From Spirochaetaceae bacterium (GTDB lineage: Bacteria; Spirochaetota; Spirochaetia; DSM-2461), in contig JAEINM010000020.1 of assembly GCA_016342385.1 (NCBI GenBank), forward strand, positions 1 to 19,645: 19,645 nucleotides of DNA. The letters are read 5' to 3'. This document shows, one piece after another, positions 7,869-14,718 of this stretch. Position 1 is the first letter of the stretch; every line of letters starts with the position of its first letter. The notes below the pieces were generated by a model. That model was not told where the DNA came from, made no database searches, and saw only the letters and a list, made by a program, of their open reading frames with translations. The translations under genes were made by a program, and so were the position numbers.

Positions 7869-9175
7869 ATGAAAACTCCGAATGTATCGAGCATTTTTTT
7901 GTAACCGAGATTCCATCCTAAAATCAGATTCATATTATAATTCTCTTTTTCGCTTTTTAGTTTTTGAATCCTACCACTGATCGCTGGCAGACTGTAAAAC
8001 TCATTACAGATATTATTATATCCATCCTTTAGCTCTTTCATTGTCATATGCTTTGGTTTAAAAACAGGATGCCCCATGTCATAGTGGGCCCAGTCATAGT
8101 CGACTATTTCGTTATTTTCTTTCATCTGGTTAAATAGAGAGGTGCCCGGTAGAGGTGTTAATATATTAAAAGTGGAAAACATCACATGGTTCTCCACTAA
8201 AAAATCCATGGTTTTTTCAAAGACATCGGGATGATCTCCCTCCCCTCCAAATGCAAAGCTGGCATTAACCATAATGCCATGGGAATGAAGTGTCTGAACG
8301 AAAGCAGAATAGGAGTTGCTTTTATTCTGATTTTTATTAATGTTCTTCAAGCTGTTACCAGAAAGGCTTTCAAAACCCACAACCAGTTTTATACAACCGC
8401 TCTCTCTGGCCAGCGATAATAACTCAGGATCATCGGCTATACAGATATCAGCCTGACTCCACCACTGAATTTTGTACTTAATAAGTTTCCTTAAGAATTC
8501 TTTACTTCTCTTTCTATTGACAAAGATATTATCATCAACAAAAAAAACTGGTACATTTTTATCCTCTAGGGATTCTACTTCTGAGAGGACCTGATCCATT
8601 GGTTTTAGGTGATATTGGCCCTTATACCGTGAAGCGATACTACAAAATGAACATTGAAAGGGACATCCCCGACTCGTTTGGATCGAATTCGTACTCAAGT
8701 ATGATTTTTCTTTATATATATTGCGTCGGGGTATACCGAATTTACACTGACTCTTTTTGTAATCTGAAAAATATTTTTTCTGAAGCTTGTTACTGAGATA
8801 GTCACCTAAAACAGTGTTCCATATATCTTCAGCATTTCCGGTAATTACAGAATCAGCATGTTCTAAAGCTTCCTCGGGGCAAACAGAAACATGAGGACCG
8901 CCGATTATAACTTTTATACCTCTTTTTCTAAATTCCCGGCAAATATGATATGCCCTATCAATATTGGCTGTTAAACTGGTAACAGCAACCAAATCTGCAT
9001 GGTGTTCAAAATTAACGATCTCGACATTTTCATCTATCATAATTATGTCGAAAGTTTCCGGTGTTAATCCCGCTATAGTTGCCAGGTTTAATGGAGGTAA
9101 CCAGAAGGGTGTAACCCTCTTTCCTATCTCTTTATGTACTGATGGGTAAATTAGTAAAATTTTTGGTTTATTCAA
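7865..9175 (-). CDS. Cobalamin-binding-type radical SAM enzyme
   Basis: A 436-residue B12-binding/radical SAM protein (BchE/class B-type architecture). The N-terminal Rossmann-like domain (1-130) has PKILLIYPS, PPLNLATIAG and IIGGPHVSVCPEEAL typical of the family. The base-off DxHxxG histidine is not evident (DENVEIV at 48-54), as in many relatives. The TIM-barrel core starts with SRGCPFQCSFCS (Cys171, 175, 178 for the 4Fe-4S cluster), followed by FVDDNIF, GFESLSG and LTPLPGTSLF. Family reactions include methylation of unactivated carbon, ring formation and other radical rearrangements. The start is TTG (9175-9173), overlapping the metallo-hydrolase stop as TTGA; its Shine-Dalgarno match is weak and distant. 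In this cluster it probably modifies the acyl chain or its head group. The substrate is unknown. Confidence 0.9.
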   Translation of the reverse strand: MNKPKILLIYPSVHKEIGKRVTPFWLPPLNLATIAGLTPETFDIIMIDENVEIVNFEHHADLVAVTSLTANIDRAYHICREFRKRGIKVIIGGPHVSVCPEEALEHADSVITGNAEDIWNTVLGDYLSNKLQKKYFSDYKKSQCKFGIPRRNIYKEKSYLSTNSIQTSRGCPFQCSFCSIASRYKGQYHLKPMDQVLSEVESLEDKNVPVFFVDDNIFVNRKRSKEFLRKLIKYKIQWWSQADICIADDPELLSLARESGCIKLVVGFESLSGNSLKNINKNQNKSNSYSAFVQTLHSHGIMVNASFAFGGEGDHPDVFEKTMDFLVENHVMFSTFNILTPLPGTSLFNQMKENNEIVDYDWAHYDMGHPVFKPKHMTMKELKDGYNNICNEFYSLPAISGRIQKLKSEKENYNMNLILGWNLGYKKMLDTFGVFM

Positions 9176-9954
9176 CAGTTTCGAAATTCCCTTTTATTTA
9201 AATTGATTTTATTACCATGACCGGGAAAAATTCCGTCCATATCTTTAGTCACGTTGAACAGGAAATGTTTATTATCCAGCTCTTTTTCAGAGATAAGAAC
9301 ATCTCCTGCAAGACAAAATAATTTTCCCTCCGAATCTTGAACAACACCAATCAGATCTCCATCACTATGGGCATTAGATTTAATGAGGTGAATATAGGGT
9401 TGAAGATTATAGTTTTCTTCTGAAACAGTGATAATTCGTTTTTCTTTATCAATATTTATAAATGTCTCTAAAAGATGATGATTATTGAACATTATATTTG
9501 CCATGGCCCTGAGGCGATTGGGCAATAATTCATAAGAAGGGTTTTTTTTATGAAGCTCATAAATCAGAGCTTCCACTAAAAATTCAAAAGGATTAATTTT
9601 AGTCTTGGCGGTTTTAACCGCCTGATATAATTTACACTGCAAAATATATGATTCTTCAGAAATTAAAACAGTAGCGTTTTCATACAGATCAATAGAACCC
9701 ATATGATCCATATGCCAATGAGATAAGATCAAATAATCGATGTCACGGGGAGAAATAGATTTTTCAGAAAAATTTTGTTTGATACTATCCCTTTCATATG
9801 GAGATCCTGCATCAAAGAGTATTTTTTTATTATTGATTTTTCCCTGCAGTAAAATCATAGAAGAAGTGTATTGTGGAAATGGTTTTCCTTGAACTATTAC
9901 AGTTATATCTACTGGTTGAAGATTGGATATTCCCTTCCTGGTATCTGCTTTCAA
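9172..9954 (-). CDS. Metallo-beta-lactamase-fold hydrolase
   Basis: A 260-residue hydrolase with a full dinuclear metal site: SHWHMDHMG gives His79, His81, Asp83 and His84; His196 is in SNAHSDGD, Asp218 in LAGDVL and His246 in FPGHGN. FDAGSP (48-52) is the usual strand before the site. Residues 110-165 form a helical insertion between the second and third metal-ligand motifs, as in quorum-quenching lactonases and thioesterase-like members. In a ketosynthase cluster it could release or edit acyl thioesters or lactones, but that is inferred from context only. TTG (9954-9952) lies one base after the preceding stop and lacks a clear Shine-Dalgarno. The family core starts near residue 15 (VDITVIVQGKPF), so a slightly later start is possible. 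No signal peptide is seen; it is probably cytoplasmic. Confidence 0.88.
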   Translation of the reverse strand: MKADTRKGISNLQPVDITVIVQGKPFPQYTSSMILLQGKINNKKILFDAGSPYERDSIKQNFSEKSISPRDIDYLILSHWHMDHMGSIDLYENATVLISEESYILQCKLYQAVKTAKTKINPFEFLVEALIYELHKKNPSYELLPNRLRAMANIMFNNHHLLETFINIDKEKRIITVSEENYNLQPYIHLIKSNAHSDGDLIGVVQDSEGKLFCLAGDVLISEKELDNKHFLFNVTKDMDGIFPGHGNKINLNKREFRNC

Positions 9955-9955
9955 T

Positions 9956-10612
9956 TTATAATCCAGTCAATTGTAAAGTGACGAGATCTTTTTCCGCTGA
10001 TATACCCTGATATTTTATCAGAAGGTTTTCATCTGCAGAGAACCAGTAATAATATTTATAGGGCCAAAAAATAGACTTTAATCCGATTAATCCCATTTCA
10101 TACTTTATAGATGCAATAGGATTATCCCCAATTGCGATCTCTTCTGCATCAATCCTTTTAAAATACATATCAACAATTCTGTTATCTGGCTGAATCAGCT
10201 TTATTTTGTACGAATCAAGCCCCTCACCAATCATTATACCCAGCATGTAGAAAAGGGTACCACTATTTACATATATATTTTTTTTTAATCGAAAGGATTT
10301 TTGGTTACTGCGGTTAGATTGAATTCGATAGTCATCATAATCAAATACAATACTTTCTTTAAGATTTCCCTGACCATCAATTATAACTACTCTGATAGTT
10401 TTCCCATATTCATCAATATCGCTTACATGAAGCTCATCCAATTCATTCCTAAAAGATACCTGAGTTCGATTATTAACATCGTTTACCGTCATAATACAAA
10501 GACGTGAGTCATCGAGATGGGAGTAGGTATAATGATATTCTTTCTCTGACCCAAATGTAGTAGAGGATTGGAATACAATGAAGAATACTAACATTTTAGA
10601 TTTCAAATCCAA
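9956..10612 (-). CDS. Small secreted protein of unknown family, first gene of the biosynthetic operon
   Basis: A 218-residue protein with a probable Sec signal peptide: DLKSK as the charged n-region, hydrophobic residues 7-15, and possible cleavage near TTFG/SEK (about 21). The mature part is rich in beta-prone alternation and ends with YYYWFSADENLLIKYQG, a pattern recalling lipid-binding beta-sheet proteins of the DUF3108/LolA-like kind. That resemblance is by eye and weak. TTG (10612-10610) is favoured because AGGGAG lies 9 bases upstream; TTG at codon 3 or ATG at codon 7 would shorten the signal peptide. It is the promoter-proximal gene, one base from the next start, so its product is made with the enzymes. 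A periplasmic carrier or sensor for the cluster's product is possible. I do not recognise the family. Confidence 0.75.
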   Translation of the reverse strand: MDLKSKMLVFFIVFQSSTTFGSEKEYHYTYSHLDDSRLCIMTVNDVNNRTQVSFRNELDELHVSDIDEYGKTIRVVIIDGQGNLKESIVFDYDDYRIQSNRSNQKSFRLKKNIYVNSGTLFYMLGIMIGEGLDSYKIKLIQPDNRIVDMYFKRIDAEEIAIGDNPIASIKYEMGLIGLKSIFWPYKYYYWFSADENLLIKYQGISAEKDLVTLQLTGL

Positions 10613-10652
10613 GCCGGCTTTCTCCCTGAGGTAATTTGTTTTTCAGTTTAAA

Positions 10653-10680
10653 ATTAGAATGGTTATGCGAATTCTGTCAA
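10653..10680 (-). promoter_or_regulatory. Sigma70-type promoter of the biosynthetic operon
   Basis: Reading the minus strand, TTGACA (10680-10675, a perfect -35) is followed after 16 bases by TCTAAT (10658-10653, five of six matches to TATAAT). An A/T-rich tract (AAAGAATTTTTTTCG) sits directly upstream, like an UP element. Transcription would begin near 10646, giving a leader of about 34 bases before the TTG start of the secreted-protein gene. It is the only convincing promoter seen for the operon, since the following genes overlap or nearly abut. Confidence 0.7.
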
Positions 10681-10773
10681 CGAAAAAAATTCTTTCCCCA
10701 TCTATACGTACCTGTAGGGCTGTCTGCTCAATTTTTTTTTAAAAATTTTTACTTTTTGTAACAATGAAAATTC

Positions 10774-11166
10774 TCAGAATAACAGGTTTATAAAGGAAAG
10801 AGAGAATCCTGCAAATACAACAATATACAAAAATAGGGCAATAAACTTTATTGAAGGAATAGGGACATATGCACCCTGAGGAAAAAGAATCTGATAGATA
10901 ATTCTTACCAGCAGATAAGCTGACATCGATCCGAACCAGATGGTTTTTGCAATGGCTTCTATTGGAAGAACTGATAAAATCAAGGAAAAAACACCATTGA
11001 TAGTCGTTAGCAAGCTAAAGAAGAAATTGGTAGCCAAGATACCCCGCTTATACTCTTTCGGTGATCTTTTGATAATCGAGACCCAATTGAAGAGAAGAGG
11101 GAAAAAGAAATGAAAAAGACCAATAAACGTTAGAATAATACAAGATAATATCAATAGTGTTTTCAT
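10774..11166 (-). CDS. Four-helix integral membrane protein of unknown function
   Basis: A 130-residue very hydrophobic protein with four predicted membrane spans (about 4-26, 44-68, 72-94, 105-128). A short basic loop KRSPKEYKRG (33-42) between helices 1 and 2 suggests that this loop is cytoplasmic. No catalytic motif is visible and I do not recognise the family; small DoxX-like or DUF-type inner-membrane proteins share this layout. ATG (11166-11164) lacks a clear Shine-Dalgarno. A weak promoter-like pair (TTGAAT, then TTTAGT after 17 bases) lies just upstream, which would leave almost no leader. It sits between the two operons, separated from the transport operon by a hairpin and from the biosynthetic operon by that operon's promoter, so it is probably expressed alone. 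Confidence 0.7.
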   Translation of the reverse strand: MKTLLILSCIILTFIGLFHFFFPLLFNWVSIIKRSPKEYKRGILATNFFFSLLTTINGVFSLILSVLPIEAIAKTIWFGSMSAYLLVRIIYQILFPQGAYVPIPSIKFIALFLYIVVFAGFSLSFINLLF

Positions 11167-11210
11167 GATTTATACTAAACCAGATATTTCTGTTTGATTC
11201 AAGAGAATAT

Positions 11211-11235
11211 AATCCGACTCAAGAGGAGCCGGATT
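11211..11235 (-). terminator. Hairpin after the transport operon, probable terminator
   Basis: A ten-base-pair inverted repeat (11211-11220 with 11226-11235, one G-T wobble, five-base loop) starts 16 bases beyond the stop of the beta-barrel gene. The RNA stem would read AATCCGGCTC/GAGTCGGATT. Only a poor T tract (ATATTCTCTT) follows on the minus strand, so termination may be partial. The position at the end of an operon supports the call. Confidence 0.55.
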
Positions 11236-11250
11236 CAGCTATTGATTATA

Positions 11251-12525
11251 TTAGTAATTGCCATACCCCAATCGAAGACTGAGTTTGACTTCCAACGGGG
11301 CCATACTATATTCAGGACCGCCATAGCGATAGTAGGAAAGTTCATTCCCATAACGGAGTGTAGCTCCCAGTGCTATGGCGGCATATTCAATCGGCTCCCA
11401 TTCAATCTCCGGTAATATCATTCCCGATCCATCACTGAAATCTCCCAGCCAGAGCAGAGAGAGGTTCAGAATACCCGAACGGCTCTTTTCCGGCTGAAGC
11501 AGGAAGCCTTTCTGCAGACTTAATCCGGCGAAGTGATGCCCTGTCAGGCTCCAGTCATCGGCCGACTGGGCTTCTCCGTCATACCAGTATTGTCCAATGG
11601 CCACAAACCTCTTTTCAGCATCGCGGAAGAAAACTCCCGTGGTTCCGGAGAAAACAAGCTGATTCTCCCTATTCTCAAATACGGGTGGATCAACCTGACT
11701 GAAGAAATCCAGATCTGATCCATATTGAAAGAGTGCTTCAGCAAAAAAATCCAGCGGTCCCATAGGTCCCGTAACAAAAACAGCGCCTTTAGGAGTCAGA
11801 GATGGATTGAGAATCCCACCGCCCCCCAATTCCCAGTTCCCTATTAAAAATTCGACCTTCGGGGCATAGGTGATATCTTCGGGGTGTTCTATTTCATTGG
11901 CTACACCATAGAGATAAATCGTATTAACTCCCAGGGGAACCTGAATCTTCAGAGCCAGAGGCCCCTCTATATCCCCATCGCGGTTTGTCGGATCCAGAGG
12001 GGATAAATTGAGTTTATCTGTTGCCTTGAATAAATATCCCACTCCCCAGTTGATGGTCTGCTTCCCTATGCGGAAGTACACCTTATTATCATAGTTGAAG
12101 TCGGTGAACAGTTCATGAATAGAAAAGCAGTTTTCAATTGATCCATCGAAGGGATAGAAGGCTTTTGCCTTGGCAAAAACTCTAAAATTGGGATTGGGTC
12201 TGGCATCAAAATAGAGGTCCAAACCGAATTGGGGATACCACACAGTATCATCTGCCCAGCCATCGAGATCTGAGAGCTCATCATTCCAGACAAAACTGCT
12301 ACCCAGATCGGAGTAGATTCTTCCGCCCCACAGGAATTTATCCGCCTCACCTTCAAGGCTCTCAAGGGGAGATTCTGTCACCTCCTCCTCTTCCACAGCT
12401 TCCTCTTCTGTTAAACCGAACAGGCTATCCTCATCCATATCTTCAAAGAGAGAATCGGGATCAAATTCCTGAGCTCCCAGGTTGATAATCAATAATAGTG
12501 TGAATAGTATTAATCCCGCTCTCAT
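11251..12525 (-). CDS. Outer-membrane beta-barrel protein of the transport operon
   Basis: A 424-residue exported protein. The signal peptide covers about residues 1-18 (hydrophobic LILFTLLLIINLGA). A strongly acidic segment follows (about 19-63: DPDSLFEDMDEDSLFG, then EEEAVEEEE), and then a long region of alternating aromatic/polar strands typical of a beta-barrel, ending LRLGYGNY with a C-terminal aromatic residue. RIGKQTINWGVGYLF and LSPLDPTNRDGD resemble the 'GRQxxxWGxG ... DxxNPxD' signature seen in several porin-like families (DUF1302/alginate-export type). The exact family is uncertain. Its ATG overlaps the LolA-like gene's TGA (ATGA), so both are made together. The likely role is an outer-membrane receiver or channel for cargo delivered by the LolA-like carrier; this is inferred from context. 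Confidence 0.8.
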   Translation of the reverse strand: MRAGLILFTLLLIINLGAQEFDPDSLFEDMDEDSLFGLTEEEAVEEEEVTESPLESLEGEADKFLWGGRIYSDLGSSFVWNDELSDLDGWADDTVWYPQFGLDLYFDARPNPNFRVFAKAKAFYPFDGSIENCFSIHELFTDFNYDNKVYFRIGKQTINWGVGYLFKATDKLNLSPLDPTNRDGDIEGPLALKIQVPLGVNTIYLYGVANEIEHPEDITYAPKVEFLIGNWELGGGGILNPSLTPKGAVFVTGPMGPLDFFAEALFQYGSDLDFFSQVDPPVFENRENQLVFSGTTGVFFRDAEKRFVAIGQYWYDGEAQSADDWSLTGHHFAGLSLQKGFLLQPEKSRSGILNLSLLWLGDFSDGSGMILPEIEWEPIEYAAIALGATLRYGNELSYYRYGGPEYSMAPLEVKLSLRLGYGNY

Positions 12526-13280
12526 CTGCTGCTTCCCTCCAGATATGCCTTAGTAAAAAGATGATCCGGAAGTGTATTGAGAGATACATTGTCAAAGAGG
12601 AGGATTGTGCGGTTTCCCCTTTTAATTTCATCTACAAAAAAGACCTGCCTGTAAATATATTTTCCTTCAATCACGGTCCACTTAGGGGCAAGAACTGTAC
12701 GCATAAGTGTTCCGGTTAAGCTAAAGTCCTGTTCTTTATAGGGTAGTAACTCTTTTTTCCCAACCCAGAGTTTTATGCTCTGATAATCTACATTATCACT
12801 GATCGCCACCAGATCAAGAATCCAGCAATCGATCTGACCGAGCATTCCCTCAGTCATCTGAACTACTTTATAATCAGTATTAAAATCAGCCGTTCCCAGA
12901 TCATCATTGTTCACATCGGAATCCTGAACAGTATCACGGGCTGAGGAATGACTGAAACGACGGCTTTCTGGATCATAGATCCAATAATTATCACCCTGAC
13001 CGAGATAACCTGTTCCTTTATCAATATCCGGTTTCATGACAATAGCCAGAAATTTCTCCTCTCCATCAATCTCTTCCGGTCTCGAGAAAAGACTCATCTT
13101 CTGAGTAGAGGGTTCAGCACCGGCCCGATAGGTAACCATAGTGAACTGACAGCTGAAATCACTTTGAAAATTCAATTTTTCATCTACTAGTTCTAATATA
13201 TTATTTTCTGAAACATCCTGAGCCACTAGAATAAAACTAAGGCTGTAAATTGCAATAAGAAATAAAGTCAATCGTCTCAT
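12522..13280 (-). CDS. LolA-like periplasmic carrier (outer membrane lipoprotein-sorting protein family)
   Basis: A 252-residue exported protein with a signal peptide at about 1-20 (RRLTLFLIAIYSLSFILVA). The mature part has the LolA-like family pattern: IVMKPDIDKGTGYLG (about 80-94), DNYWIYDPESRRF (97-109) and VQDSDVNNDDL (118-128), followed by WILDL and KLWVGKKELLPYK strands. LolA proteins carry lipoproteins, and relatives carry other lipids, across the periplasm in an unclosed beta-barrel. The frame is open to 13328, but ATG 13280-13278 is chosen because AAGGAG lies 6 bases upstream and a signal peptide starts exactly there. It lies downstream of two LolE-like permeases and is coupled to the beta-barrel gene, completing an inner-to-outer membrane route. 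Confidence 0.88.
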   Translation of the reverse strand: MRRLTLFLIAIYSLSFILVAQDVSENNILELVDEKLNFQSDFSCQFTMVTYRAGAEPSTQKMSLFSRPEEIDGEEKFLAIVMKPDIDKGTGYLGQGDNYWIYDPESRRFSHSSARDTVQDSDVNNDDLGTADFNTDYKVVQMTEGMLGQIDCWILDLVAISDNVDYQSIKLWVGKKELLPYKEQDFSLTGTLMRTVLAPKWTVIEGKYIYRQVFFVDEIKRGNRTILLFDNVSLNTLPDHLFTKAYLEGSSR

Positions 13281-13332
13281 TAAAATCTCCTTAACGACTA
13301 TATTCGGAATCCTATACTTCGTGTCCAAGGCT

Positions 13333-13368
13333 GTATGGGGGGGGCAGCAGGTACTTCTCCCCCCCTAC
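13333..13368 (-). repeat. G7/C8 inverted repeat between permease and carrier genes
   Basis: A run of eight G (13337-13344) and a run of seven C (13359-13365), flanked by GTA and TAC, can form a stem of about ten pairs with one bulged base and a 15-base loop. It lies in the 116-base gap between the permease stop and the LolA-like start, well outside both coding regions. With no T tract it is not a standard terminator. It may stabilise or process the mRNA so that the carrier and barrel are expressed at a different level from the transporter. Confidence 0.6.
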
Positions 13369-13396
13369 AAATATCTTTTTTCCGAAGATTGTCCTT

Positions 13397-14707
13397 TTAT
13401 GAAATATTGTGGATAGCTTTTGCCGGATCAATTTTGGCAGATTTCCCTGCGGGAAGTAAACTGGCCAACCATACGAGAAACATAATAATCACTCCGTTGA
13501 CAACAAACCTCATGGGCAGAAAGCTCATCGTCAAATGTCCCCTATAGAGAAAAAGAGAAAAAAAGGTATGATTTAAGTCAAAAGTTATGCTGTGAATGAT
13601 TAAACCTCCCAGCAAAGCGGAGATCCCTCCCAGGAATACACCCAATAAAGCTATAATCTGCATTTCTACGATAAATAATTTTACTACGGAGCCACGTTGC
13701 ATCCCTAAAGCCCTCATAGTTCCAATCTCTTTTCTTCTTTCAAATATCATCATCCTTAAAGTATTGGAGATTCCAACCAGAATAATTCCCATTAGAATAA
13801 GCATAATCAGCACTGATGTACCATTGAGAAATACCCCGATAACATACACAAAAGTAAATGTCTCTTCTAAACTACTGAGTTGATAACGAATTCCAGACCA
13901 GTTCTCAGTTGTCAACCGAGCCAGAATTTCCTGACGCTTTTGCCTGTTCTCCGGCCTCTCAACAAGAGCCACATTCTCGTTTTCCAGGAACTTATAGAAA
14001 TCTCCTGTCACAGCGTCTGTAGAACGACTGTCTTCTAGAAAAAGGTGCAATTCTGTAAAATCTTCACTTCCAATTCCAAGAACCTCATTAAGATAACTGC
14101 GGTGAACAAAGGCAGCCATGGAACTGACTGTTCCAAGATCGTCTGCAATTATTCCCTGAATAAGAAAATCACCTACATTGTTTACTCCATCTAGGGTTCG
14201 GGTTTTCAATAAGACAGAATCTCCTGTTTTTAATCCCAGTTCTTCTGCAATTTCCTTAGATAGAAGGATTCCTGATTCTTCTTCATCCGTAAGGTATTGG
14301 CCCTCCTCAAGTATGAGTAAATCTCTCAAATCCTCTTCCAACTGCGGATCGATTCCCATTACGAATTGCTGACGAGCCTCACTTCCACTAATAAATGTTC
14401 CCATTGTAGTGCTACGCCTATTAATCCGATCTCCTTCACCAAAAAAATCTTTGGCCTTCTGAAGGATCGGATCCCCCTTTTCCATCCAGGAAATAAGGTT
14501 ATCTCTTGCAGAATAACTATAACCTTTTACGACAACATGTCCGGAAATCATACCTGCCTGATGATTAATAAAAGAGTCCATTATTCCATCAGCTAGAGAA
14601 CCCACTAAAATAATGACCATTAATCCAAAAGCAATGGCCCCTGCCAGGAGCAGACTGCGCCGTTTTTCTCTAACTACATTTTTTATAGCTACATGTAAAT
14701 ATCTCAT
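13397..14707 (-). CDS. LolC/LolE-type ABC transporter permease (FtsX/MacB fold)
   Basis: A 436-residue permease with the MacB/LolE topology: transmembrane helix 1 (about 18-38), a periplasmic domain (about 40-285), then three helices (286-317, 343-372, 398-419). The cytoplasmic coupling segment FERRKEIGTMRALGMQRG (322-339) is characteristic of FtsX-domain permeases, and the C-terminus KIDPAKAIHNIS is also typical. Length matches E. coli LolC/LolE. With the second permease and the ATPase it would form a LolCDE-like complex that uses ATP to extract a lipidated cargo from the inner membrane and pass it to a periplasmic carrier. ATG (14707-14705) has GAGGAG 6 bases upstream and starts 11 bases after the previous stop. 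Confidence 0.92.
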   Translation of the reverse strand: MRYLHVAIKNVVREKRRSLLLAGAIAFGLMVIILVGSLADGIMDSFINHQAGMISGHVVVKGYSYSARDNLISWMEKGDPILQKAKDFFGEGDRINRRSTTMGTFISGSEARQQFVMGIDPQLEEDLRDLLILEEGQYLTDEEESGILLSKEIAEELGLKTGDSVLLKTRTLDGVNNVGDFLIQGIIADDLGTVSSMAAFVHRSYLNEVLGIGSEDFTELHLFLEDSRSTDAVTGDFYKFLENENVALVERPENRQKRQEILARLTTENWSGIRYQLSSLEETFTFVYVIGVFLNGTSVLIMLILMGIILVGISNTLRMMIFERRKEIGTMRALGMQRGSVVKLFIVEMQIIALLGVFLGGISALLGGLIIHSITFDLNHTFFSLFLYRGHLTMSFLPMRFVVNGVIIMFLVWLASLLPAGKSAKIDPAKAIHNIS

Positions 14708-14718
14708 AAGGATCTCCT

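Noticed and set aside
7869..7916. Longer N-terminus for the FabZ-like protein from ATG 7916
   Set aside because: It would overlap the radical SAM gene by 52 bases and has no family match. GTG 7868 has GGAG 7 bases upstream and a GTGA overlap.
10681..10773. Intrinsic terminator after the four-helix membrane protein
   Set aside because: The AAAAATTTTT and long A/T runs are self-complementary but lack a G/C stem; a CCC/GGG pairing nearby is too weak to call.
13281..13328. Longer N-terminus for the LolA-like protein
   Set aside because: The internal ATG at 13280 has a strong AAGGAG and begins a clear signal peptide. The extension would bury it.
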